From: JBKPNZ01 sp046732895
GTDB lineage: Bacteria; Actinomycetota; Thermoleophilia; Solirubrobacterales; 70-9
Assembly: GCA_046732895.1 (NCBI GenBank)
Contig: JBKPNZ010000045.1
Coordinates: 9,883 to 73,882, forward strand
Reading direction: 5' to 3'
Length of the DNA: 64,000 nucleotides
The position numbers were made by a program, and so were the translations under genes. How positions within the stretch are numbered: the stretch's first letter is position 1; every line of letters starts with the position of its first letter. The notes under the pieces were generated by a model, which was not told the DNA's origin, did no database searches, and saw only the letters and a program-made list of their open reading frames with translations. Shown here one piece after another: positions 1 through 7,023 of this stretch.

Positions 1-425
1 GGGTTCACCTGTACGTGATCCCGATGTTCCTGGCCGGCCTCGAGGGCCAGCCGGTGGACGTCTACAAGTTCTTCAGCGACGAGGGCGTCTCCGCCTACAA
101 CGCGATCGCCTCGATCGGCGCGTTCGTGCTCGCGATCGGGATCTTCCTGGAGCTCGGGACGCTCGCGCACAGCTATTCCCATGGCCTCCCGACCGGGCCG
201 GATCCATGGGGTGGGTCGACGCTCGAGTGGTTCGCGCTCTCGCCACCGCCTCCCCACAACTTCGACGCCGTCCCGGACGTTCGCAGCGGCGAGCCGCTGC
301 TCGATATCCGCGAGGCCGTTCGCCGGCGCACCGAGGCCTGGGAGGCGCCCGAGCCGCTCGAGGTGCGGACGCCCGCCGCAGCGCCGGCCGAGGGCGACGC
401 CGGCGACGACGCCCCCCTATCCTGA
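1..425 (+). CDS. ctaD: Cytochrome c oxidase subunit I, C-terminal fragment
   Basis: The gene enters from the left edge (reading frame starts at base 3) and ends at 425. About 140 residues remain: the loop LAGLEGQPV (equivalent to the GMEGMPRRV loop of subunit I), one last membrane helix, then the WGGSTLEW...SPPPPHNFD tail that aligns with the WRAKTIEW...SPPPIFNFD tail of the complete CtaD at 7020-8939. It belongs to the heme-copper oxidase that reduces oxygen in the cytoplasmic membrane. The heme and CuB ligands lie outside the window, so the oxidase class of this copy cannot be read. It runs into ctaA five bases later, which fits one oxidase biogenesis operon. Confidence 0.85.
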   Translation, partial: VHLYVIPMFLAGLEGQPVDVYKFFSDEGVSAYNAIASIGAFVLAIGIFLELGTLAHSYSHGLPTGPDPWGGSTLEWFALSPPPPHNFDAVPDVRSGEPLLDIREAVRRRTEAWEAPEPLEVRTPAAAPAEGDAGDDAPLS

Positions 426-430
426 TCGCG

Positions 431-1438
431 ATGTTTCGAGTCGCCGCTCGTGGCGAAGCGGACGAGCTGCGCCGCTTCCGCAAGCTCGCCACCGCCACCA
501 TCGCCGCCACCTTCGCGCTGATCCTGATCGGCGGCACGGTGCGCGTGAGCGACTCCGGCCTCGGCTGCGGGGCCGCTGGCAGCGGCACCCACGGCTGGCC
601 GCTGTGCGAGGGCGGACTGCTTCCGAACGTGGACGCAAACGCGATCGTCGAGTTCAGCCACCGCCTTGCGGCCACCGTCGTCGTCGTGCTGATCGCCGCC
701 CTGGCGCTCCAGGCCTGGCGCCGCCTCAGGTCGCACCGCTGGCTGGTCCGGGGCACGATCGCCGCGGGTGTGCTGGTTCTGGCCCAGGCCGTCCTGGGGG
801 GGATCACCGTCGAGAATGACCTGCACGAGTACCTCGTGGCCGCCCATCTGGGGCTGGCGATGCTGCTGCTCGGGCTGCTGCTCGTCCTGCGCCGCGCAGC
901 GGAGCCCGAGCGCGAGCGCGTCGACGGCTCGCGCGCGTTGCGGGTGCTCGCCATCACGTCCGTCGTGCTGGTGCTCTGCACGATCGTCGCGGGCGGCGTC
1001 GTCGCCGGCACGGAGGGCGAGGGCACGGCGTCGGAGCCCGTGCTCGGAGCGCACCTCGCCTGCGGGCAGCAGTTCCCGGGCTGCGTCGAGCGGTTCATGC
1101 CATTCGGCTCGGGCCGCCTGATCGACATCCAGCTCACGCACCGCCTGTTCATGTACCTGACGGCGATCTCGGTGATCGCGATGGCCGCGGTCGCGCTGCG
1201 CGACCGGGTCCGCAGCCGCGCCTTCTATGTCGCGGTGGCGCTGCTTGTCGGCCAGATCCTCCTTGGCGCCCTGAACGTGTGGCTCGGCAAGCACCCCGGC
1301 CTGATCGTCGCCCACCTGACGCTGGCCACGGTGCTCTGGGGGACCGTTGTCTACGCGGCGACGACCCTGCTCGCGGCGCCCGCGCCCGACGCGGAGGCGC
1401 TGCGCTCGCGCAGAGCTCCTGAGACGGCGGCGGCCTGA
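431..1438 (+). CDS. ctaA: Heme A synthase (COX15/CtaA family)
   Basis: CtaA oxidises the methyl group of heme O to make heme A for aa3-type oxidases, in the membrane. The 335-residue protein has about eight hydrophobic helices in two pseudo-repeats. The heme-binding histidines are visible at about 77, 139, 237 and 295, with cysteine pairs C46/C59 and C211/C218 in the two external loops, as in the two-cysteine-pair CtaA class. The ATG at 431 is preferred over an in-frame start at 206 because it begins just before the first helix and avoids overlapping ctaD. Its TGA overlaps the ATG of ctaB by one base, implying coupled translation. Confidence 0.93.
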   Translation: MFRVAARGEADELRRFRKLATATIAATFALILIGGTVRVSDSGLGCGAAGSGTHGWPLCEGGLLPNVDANAIVEFSHRLAATVVVVLIAALALQAWRRLRSHRWLVRGTIAAGVLVLAQAVLGGITVENDLHEYLVAAHLGLAMLLLGLLLVLRRAAEPERERVDGSRALRVLAITSVVLVLCTIVAGGVVAGTEGEGTASEPVLGAHLACGQQFPGCVERFMPFGSGRLIDIQLTHRLFMYLTAISVIAMAAVALRDRVRSRAFYVAVALLVGQILLGALNVWLGKHPGLIVAHLTLATVLWGTVVYAATTLLAAPAPDAEALRSRRAPETAAA

Positions 1439-2358
1439 TGGAATCCGCGACCTCAACGCAGCCCGTCGGCGCCTTCGCGCAGCCACGCTCGGGCCGCATC
1501 GTGCGGACCCTGCGCGACTACGTCGCGCTGACCAAGCCGCGGATCATCTCGCTGCTCCTGCTGACGACCGTGACGACGATGTTCGTCGCCGACCCCTCGG
1601 GCCCGCCCCTCTCGGTGATTCTCTGGACCATGCTCGGGGGCTACCTTGCGGCGGGGGGCGCGGGGGCGATCAACCACTACCTCGACCGTGACCGCGACGC
1701 TCGGATGTCCCGAACGTGCGGCCGGCCGCTGGTGGCGGGGCGAATCGACCCGATTCACGGCCTCGTCTTCGGGATCGCGCTCGGCGTGCTCGCCACCGTG
1801 CAGCTGTGGATCACGGTCAACGGCCTCGCCGCGGTGCTCTCGCTCGCCGGCCTGCTGGGCTACGCGATCGTCTACACGGTGTGGCTGAAGCCGCTGACGC
1901 CGCAGAACATCGTCATCGGCGGCGCCGCCGGCGCGATGCCGCCGCTCGTGGGATGGGCCGCCGCGACCGGGGGACTCACGCTCGATGCGCTCGTTCCGTT
2001 CGCGATCGTCTTCTTCTGGACTCCGCCCCACTTCTGGGCGCTCTCGCTTCTGATCAAGGACGACTACGCCCGCACGGGGGTGCCGATGATGCCCGTGGTG
2101 AAGGGCGAGCCCGCCACGCGGCGCCTCATCCTCGGCTACTCGATCCTGCTCGTCGCGATTACGACGATCCCCGTGGCGACCGGACTGTTGGGCCTGCCCT
2201 ACCTGGTGACGGCGCTGGCGTTGGGCATTGGCTTCGTCGGGCTCTCGGCCCGGCTGGCGCTGCGGCCGAGCCGAAGGGCGGCCCTGCGCCTGTATCTGGC
2301 GTCGCTCGCGTACCTGGCCCTGCTCTTCCTGGCGATGGCGCTGGACGCGGCGTTGTAG
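1438..2358 (+). CDS. ctaB: Protoheme IX farnesyltransferase (heme O synthase)
   Basis: CtaB attaches a farnesyl group to heme B to give heme O, the substrate of CtaA. The protein is 306 residues with multiple membrane helices of the UbiA/COX10 prenyltransferase fold. The diphosphate-binding motif N79-x3-D83-x3-D87 (NHYLDRDRDARM) and the second conserved loop (KDDYARTGVPMMPVV) are both intact. The start ATG overlaps the ctaA stop (TGATG). Pairing with ctaA directly behind a ctaD gene is the expected actinobacterial order. Confidence 0.95.
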   Translation: MESATSTQPVGAFAQPRSGRIVRTLRDYVALTKPRIISLLLLTTVTTMFVADPSGPPLSVILWTMLGGYLAAGGAGAINHYLDRDRDARMSRTCGRPLVAGRIDPIHGLVFGIALGVLATVQLWITVNGLAAVLSLAGLLGYAIVYTVWLKPLTPQNIVIGGAAGAMPPLVGWAAATGGLTLDALVPFAIVFFWTPPHFWALSLLIKDDYARTGVPMMPVVKGEPATRRLILGYSILLVAITTIPVATGLLGLPYLVTALALGIGFVGLSARLALRPSRRAALRLYLASLAYLALLFLAMALDAAL

Positions 2359-2373
2359 TAGAACCCCGCCGAA

Positions 2374-2478
2374 GTGGACCGCCGACTCGCACTGCGCAAC
2401 ATGAAGACCGGCCTGGCGCTAGCCGGCCTGGCGCTCACGGTCTTCGGGCTCGCCTTCCTGGCTTCGGTGCTCTTCTGA
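2374..2478 (+). CDS. Very small single-helix membrane protein in the oxidase operon
   Basis: A 34-residue reading frame starts at GTG 2374 (an internal ATG at 2401 would give 25 residues) and consists of a short basic N-terminus followed by one hydrophobic helix running to the C-terminus. It lies 15 bases after ctaB and its TGA overlaps the next ATG (TGATG at 2476-2480), which supports it being translated. No sequence family is recognised. In size and topology it resembles the tiny single-helix accessory subunits of heme-copper oxidases, for example the 34-residue subunit IIa of the Thermus ba3 enzyme; that is an analogy, not a demonstrated homology. Confidence 0.6.
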   Translation: MDRRLALRNMKTGLALAGLALTVFGLAFLASVLF

Positions 2479-2753
2479 TGGCCGCCCCGGATGCCCCTCC
2501 CGAGCTGACGGAGCTCGTCTACGTCCCTGAGCCGTCCTGGCAGCCGGCGCTGATCGCCGTCGGGCTGGGCGCGATGCTCGCGGGCATCTTCATGGGGTGG
2601 TTCTTCACGGCCGTCGGAGTCGTGATCCTCCTCGCCGGCCTGATCGGCTGGCTCGCCAACGCGGGCGATCAGTTGCAGCGGCTTCCGCGCCGCCAGGAGC
2701 TGACCTCAGCGGTCATCCCCGCGACGCCGATGCGTCGCGCGGGGCGCCGCTAG
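2478..2753 (+). CDS. Small two-helix membrane protein, possible oxidase subunit IV-like
   Basis: A 91-residue protein with a polar, Pro-rich N-terminus (about residues 1-22), two adjacent hydrophobic helices (about 23-61) and a basic cytoplasmic tail. It is translationally coupled to the 34-residue protein before it and closes the ctaD-ctaA-ctaB gene run. Layout and length are like the small subunit IV (CtaF) of actinobacterial oxidases, but no diagnostic motif is visible, so the assignment rests on position. It converges on the CBS gene, whose stop lies seven bases away. Confidence 0.65.
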   Translation: MAAPDAPPELTELVYVPEPSWQPALIAVGLGAMLAGIFMGWFFTAVGVVILLAGLIGWLANAGDQLQRLPRRQELTSAVIPATPMRRAGRR

Positions 2754-2759
2754 CGCGCC

Positions 2760-3182
2760 TCAGACGGCGCTCTGCTCGGCCTCGGGCGGCGTCATCCCGG
2801 AGGTTGCGCCCTCCGAGGTCCAGCAGCGCACGATGTCGCGCATCGAGAGGATTCCCACGAGCTCGCCGCCCTCGACGACCACCAGGTGCCGGATGTGCCG
2901 CCGCGACATCTCCATCGCCGCCCGCTCGAGGCTCCAAGCCGGCGAGGCGGAGATCACCTCGCCCGACATGTGATCCGCGACGCGCTCCGCGTCGGGGTCC
3001 TGACCGCGCCCGATGGAGTTGAGGATGTCGCGCTCGGAGACCACGGCAGGGCCGGGGGCCTCCTCGTCCATGACGACCGCGGCGCCGACGCCCTTCTCGG
3101 TCATGCGCCGTGCCACCTCGCGCAGGGTGTGACCCGGTCCCACGGTGAGAATGACGCTTGACATGCCGTCGCGGACTTCCAT
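2760..3182 (-). CDS. Two-CBS-domain protein
   Basis: A 140-residue protein made of two CBS motifs (about 8-58 and 70-122) with the typical endings VVSERDILNSI and LVGILSMRDIV. Stand-alone CBS pairs bind adenosyl nucleotides and act as small-molecule sensors; the partner cannot be told here. The ATG at 3182 follows a purine-rich AGGGGAG about 11 bases upstream; a second ATG six codons in is possible. Divergent from the cytochrome c gene with about 160 bases between, a region in which I see no convincing promoter or hairpin. Confidence 0.85.
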   Translation of the reverse strand: MEVRDGMSSVILTVGPGHTLREVARRMTEKGVGAAVVMDEEAPGPAVVSERDILNSIGRGQDPDAERVADHMSGEVISASPAWSLERAAMEMSRRHIRHLVVVEGGELVGILSMRDIVRCWTSEGATSGMTPPEAEQSAV

Positions 3183-3341
3183 ATTCGAGCGATCTCCCCT
3201 TCTTGCTGTGCGCGGTCCCGTGCCGCCGCCGCGGTGCGATCTGCGGCCCCGGCGGCGCCAAGTGCAGATTGACTCAACCCTACAAGAATCGCCCCCTGAG
3301 GCCCGGCCGTGCCGAGGTCCTAGGCGGGCGGGGAATATAGG

Positions 3342-4064
3342 ATGCCCGCCGTGACGAGCGCTCGACCTCGGTGGCGGGTGAAGGCGGGGCCGGCGGCGCT
3401 GGCCCTCGTCGCGCTGGCCGTGACCGCGTTCGCCGGCTGCGGCATGAACGAGGACGCGAACATCGATCGCGGGCGCCAGCTGTTCGTGGCGAAGTGCGGT
3501 ACCTGCCACACGCTCTCCCAGGCGGGGACCACCGCAACCATCGGGCCTAACCTCGACGCCGCCTTCCTGACCGCCCGTCACGAGGGGGCTGACTCCGACA
3601 CGATCGCTGGGGTCGTCAGCCGCCAGATCGAGGGCCCGCGGCCGGCGGAGCCCGATCAGACCTCGATCTACATGCCACCAGACCTGGTCACCGGCCAGGA
3701 CCGCAAGGACGTGGCCGCGTACGTGGGGAGCGTCGCGGGCACAGGGCAGAAGCCGCCGACGGTCCCCGGCCCGGCAGGGGCGCAGGTCTTCGCGAACAAC
3801 GGCTGTGGGGGCTGTCACACGCTGGCCGTGGCGAGTACGACCGGCACCGTCGGGCCGGTGCTCGACGACGTCCTCCCCGGTCAGAGCGCGAAGGAGATCG
3901 AGCAGTCGATCACCGACCCGAACGCGAAGGTCGAGCAGGGCTTCCCGGCGAACACGATGCCGGCGACCTACGGCGACACGATTCAGCCTGACGACCTGAA
4001 ATCGCTCGTCGCCTACCTCGTCCAATGCGCGGGGCCGAAGGCCCCATCCTCCTGCAGCAAGTAG
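3342..4064 (+). CDS. Diheme cytochrome c lipoprotein
   Basis: A 240-residue exported protein: basic N-terminus, hydrophobic segment, and a lipobox ending AFAGC with lipid-attachment Cys33. Two c-type heme sites follow, C52GTCH and C155GGCH, each with a downstream Met in an MPP or TMP context (about M111 and M206) as probable sixth ligand, so two tandem cytochrome c domains joined by a Pro-rich linker (about 137-146). It is expected to sit on the outer face of the membrane and pass electrons to the neighbouring oxidases; the partner is inferred from position only. Single-gene unit, convergent with the gene at 4072. Confidence 0.9.
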   Translation: MPAVTSARPRWRVKAGPAALALVALAVTAFAGCGMNEDANIDRGRQLFVAKCGTCHTLSQAGTTATIGPNLDAAFLTARHEGADSDTIAGVVSRQIEGPRPAEPDQTSIYMPPDLVTGQDRKDVAAYVGSVAGTGQKPPTVPGPAGAQVFANNGCGGCHTLAVASTTGTVGPVLDDVLPGQSAKEIEQSITDPNAKVEQGFPANTMPATYGDTIQPDDLKSLVAYLVQCAGPKAPSSCSK

Positions 4065-4071
4065 GCGGTCG

Positions 4072-4740
4072 CTACGAGGCCTGGACGGCCGGGCTTGCGG
4101 CCTCGGCCTCGAGGTCGACGACCACGTGCGTGACCGGCAGCGGCACCTCCCGCTTGGCGCGTTCGACGACGCCTCCCTCGAGCCACTTCGAGCGCTCGGG
4201 CGGATGCGTGGAGATGACCACCTCGTCAGCCGGGAACTCGCGCAGCGCGTCCTCCAGCGCCGCGTTCGGCTCGTGGTGATCGCCAACGTGCCCGCTGGCC
4301 TCGAGCCCGGCGGCCTTCATGGCGTCGAGCGAGCGGCGTAGGCGCGCTCGCGCTTCCTCCAGCGCCGCATCGACATCAGAGGCCCAATGCTGCAGTTGGG
4401 AGCTCGTGAGCGCCGGCACGACGACGAGGATCTCCGAGTTACGGCCCTCGGTGCGCCTTCGGAGCTCGTCGAGCAGCGCTCGCCCGGCGACGGTCTCGTT
4501 CGCGACGACGACGATGCGATGGACGCGGTCATCGGCGGGTGCGACCTCGGCCCGCCTTGGCAGCGAGCCGCGGGAGCCGCGCCAGATAAGCCCGATCCCG
4601 ATCCCGAGCTCGAGGCCGAGCACGATCGCCCCAGCCAGCGGGTCGATGATCAGCGCGAAGGCGATGACGACGAGCGCCGCCGCCCCGATGATCACGACCA
4701 GGCGGAACATCTCGGCCTCGGAACGCAGCGGGTTGTGCAT
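4072..4740 (-). CDS. Membrane-anchored universal-stress-like protein
   Basis: A 222-residue protein with two N-terminal membrane helices (about 12-55) and a soluble C-terminal domain of the UspA/Rossmann-like fold (about 72-212: IVVVANETVAG at its start, DEVVISTHPPERSKWLEGG near its end). The C-terminal half is clearly paralogous to the tandem protein at 6103-7023, which has ISTLAGEQSKWLQEG at the same place. The classic ATP-binding G-2x-G-9x-G(S/T) run of UspA is not obvious. Location among oxidase genes suggests a link to respiration, but no function can be stated. Confidence 0.75.
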   Translation of the reverse strand: MHNPLRSEAEMFRLVVIIGAAALVVIAFALIIDPLAGAIVLGLELGIGIGLIWRGSRGSLPRRAEVAPADDRVHRIVVVANETVAGRALLDELRRRTEGRNSEILVVVPALTSSQLQHWASDVDAALEEARARLRRSLDAMKAAGLEASGHVGDHHEPNAALEDALREFPADEVVISTHPPERSKWLEGGVVERAKREVPLPVTHVVVDLEAEAASPAVQAS

Positions 4741-4841
4741 CGTGGCTCCTCTACCCGGCAGGTGGCCCGAATCTAACTTCCTGCTGGGGTATACGGCCTC
4801 GCGCGCAGCGGAGGTTCAGGCGCGGCGACTTTCGCCGGGCG

Positions 4842-5231
4842 TCAGCCGGGCGGCATCTCGTCGAACTGGGGCGCGTCGTCGCCGATCTGGTGCCAGCTCG
4901 CCTTGTACGCGACCTGCTGGTGGAAGCTCGGCTCGAGGTCGAGGTCGCTCATCAGCCCTGCGGCGACGAAGTACTTCTCGCCGAGGTCGTCGTAGATGCT
5001 GGATCCGCAGTTGCTGCAGAAGTTGCGGGGGGCAAGCTCGCTCGTGTAGGTCTTGACCAGGTCCTCGCCCTTCGTGAACCTGAAGTTCTCCTTGGCCACG
5101 ACCACCCCTGCAAGGCTCGAACCCGTCCATCGCTGGCAGCGACTGCAGTGGCAGTAGCCCAGCGCCTCGGGATCCTGCACCTCGTACTCGACGCCGTCAC
5201 ACAAGCACGATCCAGTGAGCGTTTCAGTCAT
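4842..5231 (-). CDS. GFA-family zinc protein (CENP-V/GFA domain)
   Basis: A 129-residue single-domain protein of the GFA family. The zinc-binding cysteines are all present: C9 and C11 (GSCLCDGVEY), C27/C29/C32 (YCHCSRC) and C72/C75 (FCSNCGS). The founding member was described as a glutathione-dependent formaldehyde-activating enzyme, but most family members have no proven substrate, so function is left open. ATG 5231 has a strong ribosome-binding site GGAGGAGAGG five bases upstream. It stands alone between the membrane USP and the oxidase operon. Confidence 0.85.
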   Translation of the reverse strand: MTETLTGSCLCDGVEYEVQDPEALGYCHCSRCQRWTGSSLAGVVVAKENFRFTKGEDLVKTYTSELAPRNFCSNCGSSIYDDLGEKYFVAAGLMSDLDLEPSFHQQVAYKASWHQIGDDAPQFDEMPPG

Positions 5232-5357
5232 CCTGACCTCTCCTCCAGTTGGCGTTGAAACGATCCGCGGCAACGCTACCACCGGCACGGCGAGGTCGGG
5301 TGGAGGGTTCCTTAGGTGGGGAAGGAGCCCTGGCGGGGTGGTCCGAAGAGGTCGCCT

Positions 5358-5396
5358 TTGGCGCCTTCCTGTCGTGTATCGACAATAAGGCGCCAA
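5358..5396. repeat. Intergenic hairpin, 10-bp outer and 5-bp inner stem
   Basis: Outer arms TTGGCGCCTT (5358-5367) and AAGGCGCCAA (5387-5396) pair perfectly. Inside, TGTCG and CGACA pair around a TGTAT loop, separated from the outer stem by a CC/AT mismatch. It lies in the roughly 250-base gap between ctaE and the GFA gene, where no gene is seen. There is no T-run on either side, so it is not a classical intrinsic terminator; a mixed terminator/RNA structure or a dispersed palindrome are both possible. Confidence 0.6.
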
Positions 5397-5482
5397 GCGC
5401 GGCCCGCAGGCGCCTGACCGGCTTCCCCACAAGCCCCCTCAACGCCACGCGCCATGCACCCTGTGGCGGTAGACCGCTGGCG

Positions 5483-6103
5483 CTACAGGATGTACACGGT
5501 CGTGAAGACGATGATCCACATGACGTCGACGAAGTGCCAGTAGATGCCGGGCACCTCGACGCCCAGGTGGTCCTTCGCCTCCGGCCCGAAGTGGCCGCGC
5601 CACGCGCGTATGTTCGCGAAGGTCAGGAGCATGAGCCCGACGAAGACGTGCGCGCCGTGAAGGCCCGTCAGCCCGTAGAAGATCGAGCCGAATGCCGTGT
5701 CGCGGGCCGAGAAGCCGATGTGGATGTACTCGTTGATCTGGATGAAGAGGAAGGTCGCGCCGAGCAGCCAGGTCGCCGCCAGGCCGAACTGAAGCGCGCG
5801 GCGGTTGCCCTTGCGGATCGCCTCGAGCGCCCAGTGGATCGTGAAGCTCGACGACACAAGGATGAGCGTGTTCACGAACGCGACCGCCTTCGGCAGCTCG
5901 AATCCCTCCGGCGGCCAGGGGCCGTGGTTGGCGACCACCCGCAGGAAGAAGTACGAGGCGAAGAACGCCCCGAAGAGCATGACCTCGGAGACGATGAACA
6001 GGAAGATCCCGAGCGTCTGCCGGTCGATCCGCGAGCTCTGGTGAGCCTCGGGCGGACCGTGATGGGGGGCACGCTCGCCGGCGGCGATCGAGGCGCTCTC
6101 CAC
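5483..6103 (-). CDS. ctaE: Cytochrome c oxidase subunit III
   Basis: A 206-residue membrane protein with about five helices, lacking the first two helices of long mitochondrial-type subunit III, as is common in bacteria. Family residues are visible in GIFLFIVSEVMLFGAFFASY (helix with the conserved Glu), the LTGLHGAHVFVGL helix and the closing YWHFVDVMWIIVF. Subunit III stabilises subunit I and its proton pathway. The GTG start at 6103 shares one base with the TAG of the upstream USP gene, so the two are translationally coupled. Confidence 0.95.
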   Translation of the reverse strand: MESASIAAGERAPHHGPPEAHQSSRIDRQTLGIFLFIVSEVMLFGAFFASYFFLRVVANHGPWPPEGFELPKAVAFVNTLILVSSSFTIHWALEAIRKGNRRALQFGLAATWLLGATFLFIQINEYIHIGFSARDTAFGSIFYGLTGLHGAHVFVGLMLLTFANIRAWRGHFGPEAKDHLGVEVPGIYWHFVDVMWIIVFTTVYIL

Positions 6104-7023
6104 TAGGCCTCCCCTCCTTCACCGGGCACGCCGCCCGTATCCGGTTCGTCAGCGCCGACCGCGACCGGCGCCTCGGGAACAGAGGGCACGGCGGGTGCTC
6201 CCGCCATGTCTCCGCGACCCGCCTCGAAGTGTTCAACCGGCTTGTCGGTGATCTCCTTCACGCGGTCGATCAGGCCCTCCTGCAGCCACTTCGACTGCTC
6301 CCCGGCGAGCGTCGAGATCAGAATCTCGTCGATCCGGTAATGCTCGATCGCGTTCTGCACGGCGGCGAACGGCGCGGGGCTCATCGGCTGGCCGGTGGCG
6401 TCGATGTCTGAGCGGTAGAGCTCGGCGAGGGTGCGCGCCAGGCGCTCACAGACCTCCTCACGATCGAGCTCACCCGAGCGCGGGCTGATGATCGTGTAGC
6501 GGTGAGGCCCATCGGCCGCCTTGCGCTTGAGGTGCGAGACCAGGTCGCCACTCGCGACGGTCTGCGTCGCGACGACGAGCGTGTGCACGACGTCCCACCG
6601 CACCGCGTCGTCGGTGATCCGGACCGGGATGTGGGTGACGGGCACCTCGAGGTTCGCGTTCGCCCACTCGACGAGGTCCTTGCGCAGGAGCCCGATGCGC
6701 GTCCCGGGCAGGCAGGAGATGATCACCTCGATCGGCCTGTAGGCACGCACGGCGTCGTCGAGGGCGAGCGCGGGGTCCGGGTCCATGACGGCGCCCACGG
6801 CCTCGATCCCGTACTCGGCGAGCACGGCCTCGGTCACCTCGACCCGGCTCTGCGCGGCCTCGCGCAGCTCGTCGCGGTCGACGATCTGGCCGGCGACCGG
6901 CTGGTTCTGCGGCGCGACCAACGCCACCAGGTCGGCGCCGGAGTCGATCCGCTCGCGGATCGTCTCGAGGAGCCTGCGCCCGCCCGCGACCTCATTCAGG
7001 AATGCCAAAACGGTCCCGCTCAC
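6103..7023 (-). CDS. Tandem universal-stress-like protein inside the oxidase operon
   Basis: A 306-residue soluble protein with two related alpha/beta domains (about 1-135 and 145-270) and a Pro/Ala/Gly-rich acidic tail. Each half has a short hydrophobic first strand (TVLAFLNEV; HTLVVATQTV) and a late strand (IEVIISCLPGT; DEILISTLAGEQSKWLQEG). The GTG start overlaps the ctaD stop (GTGA) and its own stop overlaps the ctaE start, so it is locked into the oxidase operon. Resembles UspA-type tandem proteins, but nucleotide-binding glycines are unclear. It may sense energy state or help oxidase assembly; this is inference from position. Confidence 0.75.
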   Translation of the reverse strand: MSGTVLAFLNEVAGGRRLLETIRERIDSGADLVALVAPQNQPVAGQIVDRDELREAAQSRVEVTEAVLAEYGIEAVGAVMDPDPALALDDAVRAYRPIEVIISCLPGTRIGLLRKDLVEWANANLEVPVTHIPVRITDDAVRWDVVHTLVVATQTVASGDLVSHLKRKAADGPHRYTIISPRSGELDREEVCERLARTLAELYRSDIDATGQPMSPAPFAAVQNAIEHYRIDEILISTLAGEQSKWLQEGLIDRVKEITDKPVEHFEAGRGDMAGAPAVPSVPEAPVAVGADEPDTGGVPGEGGEA

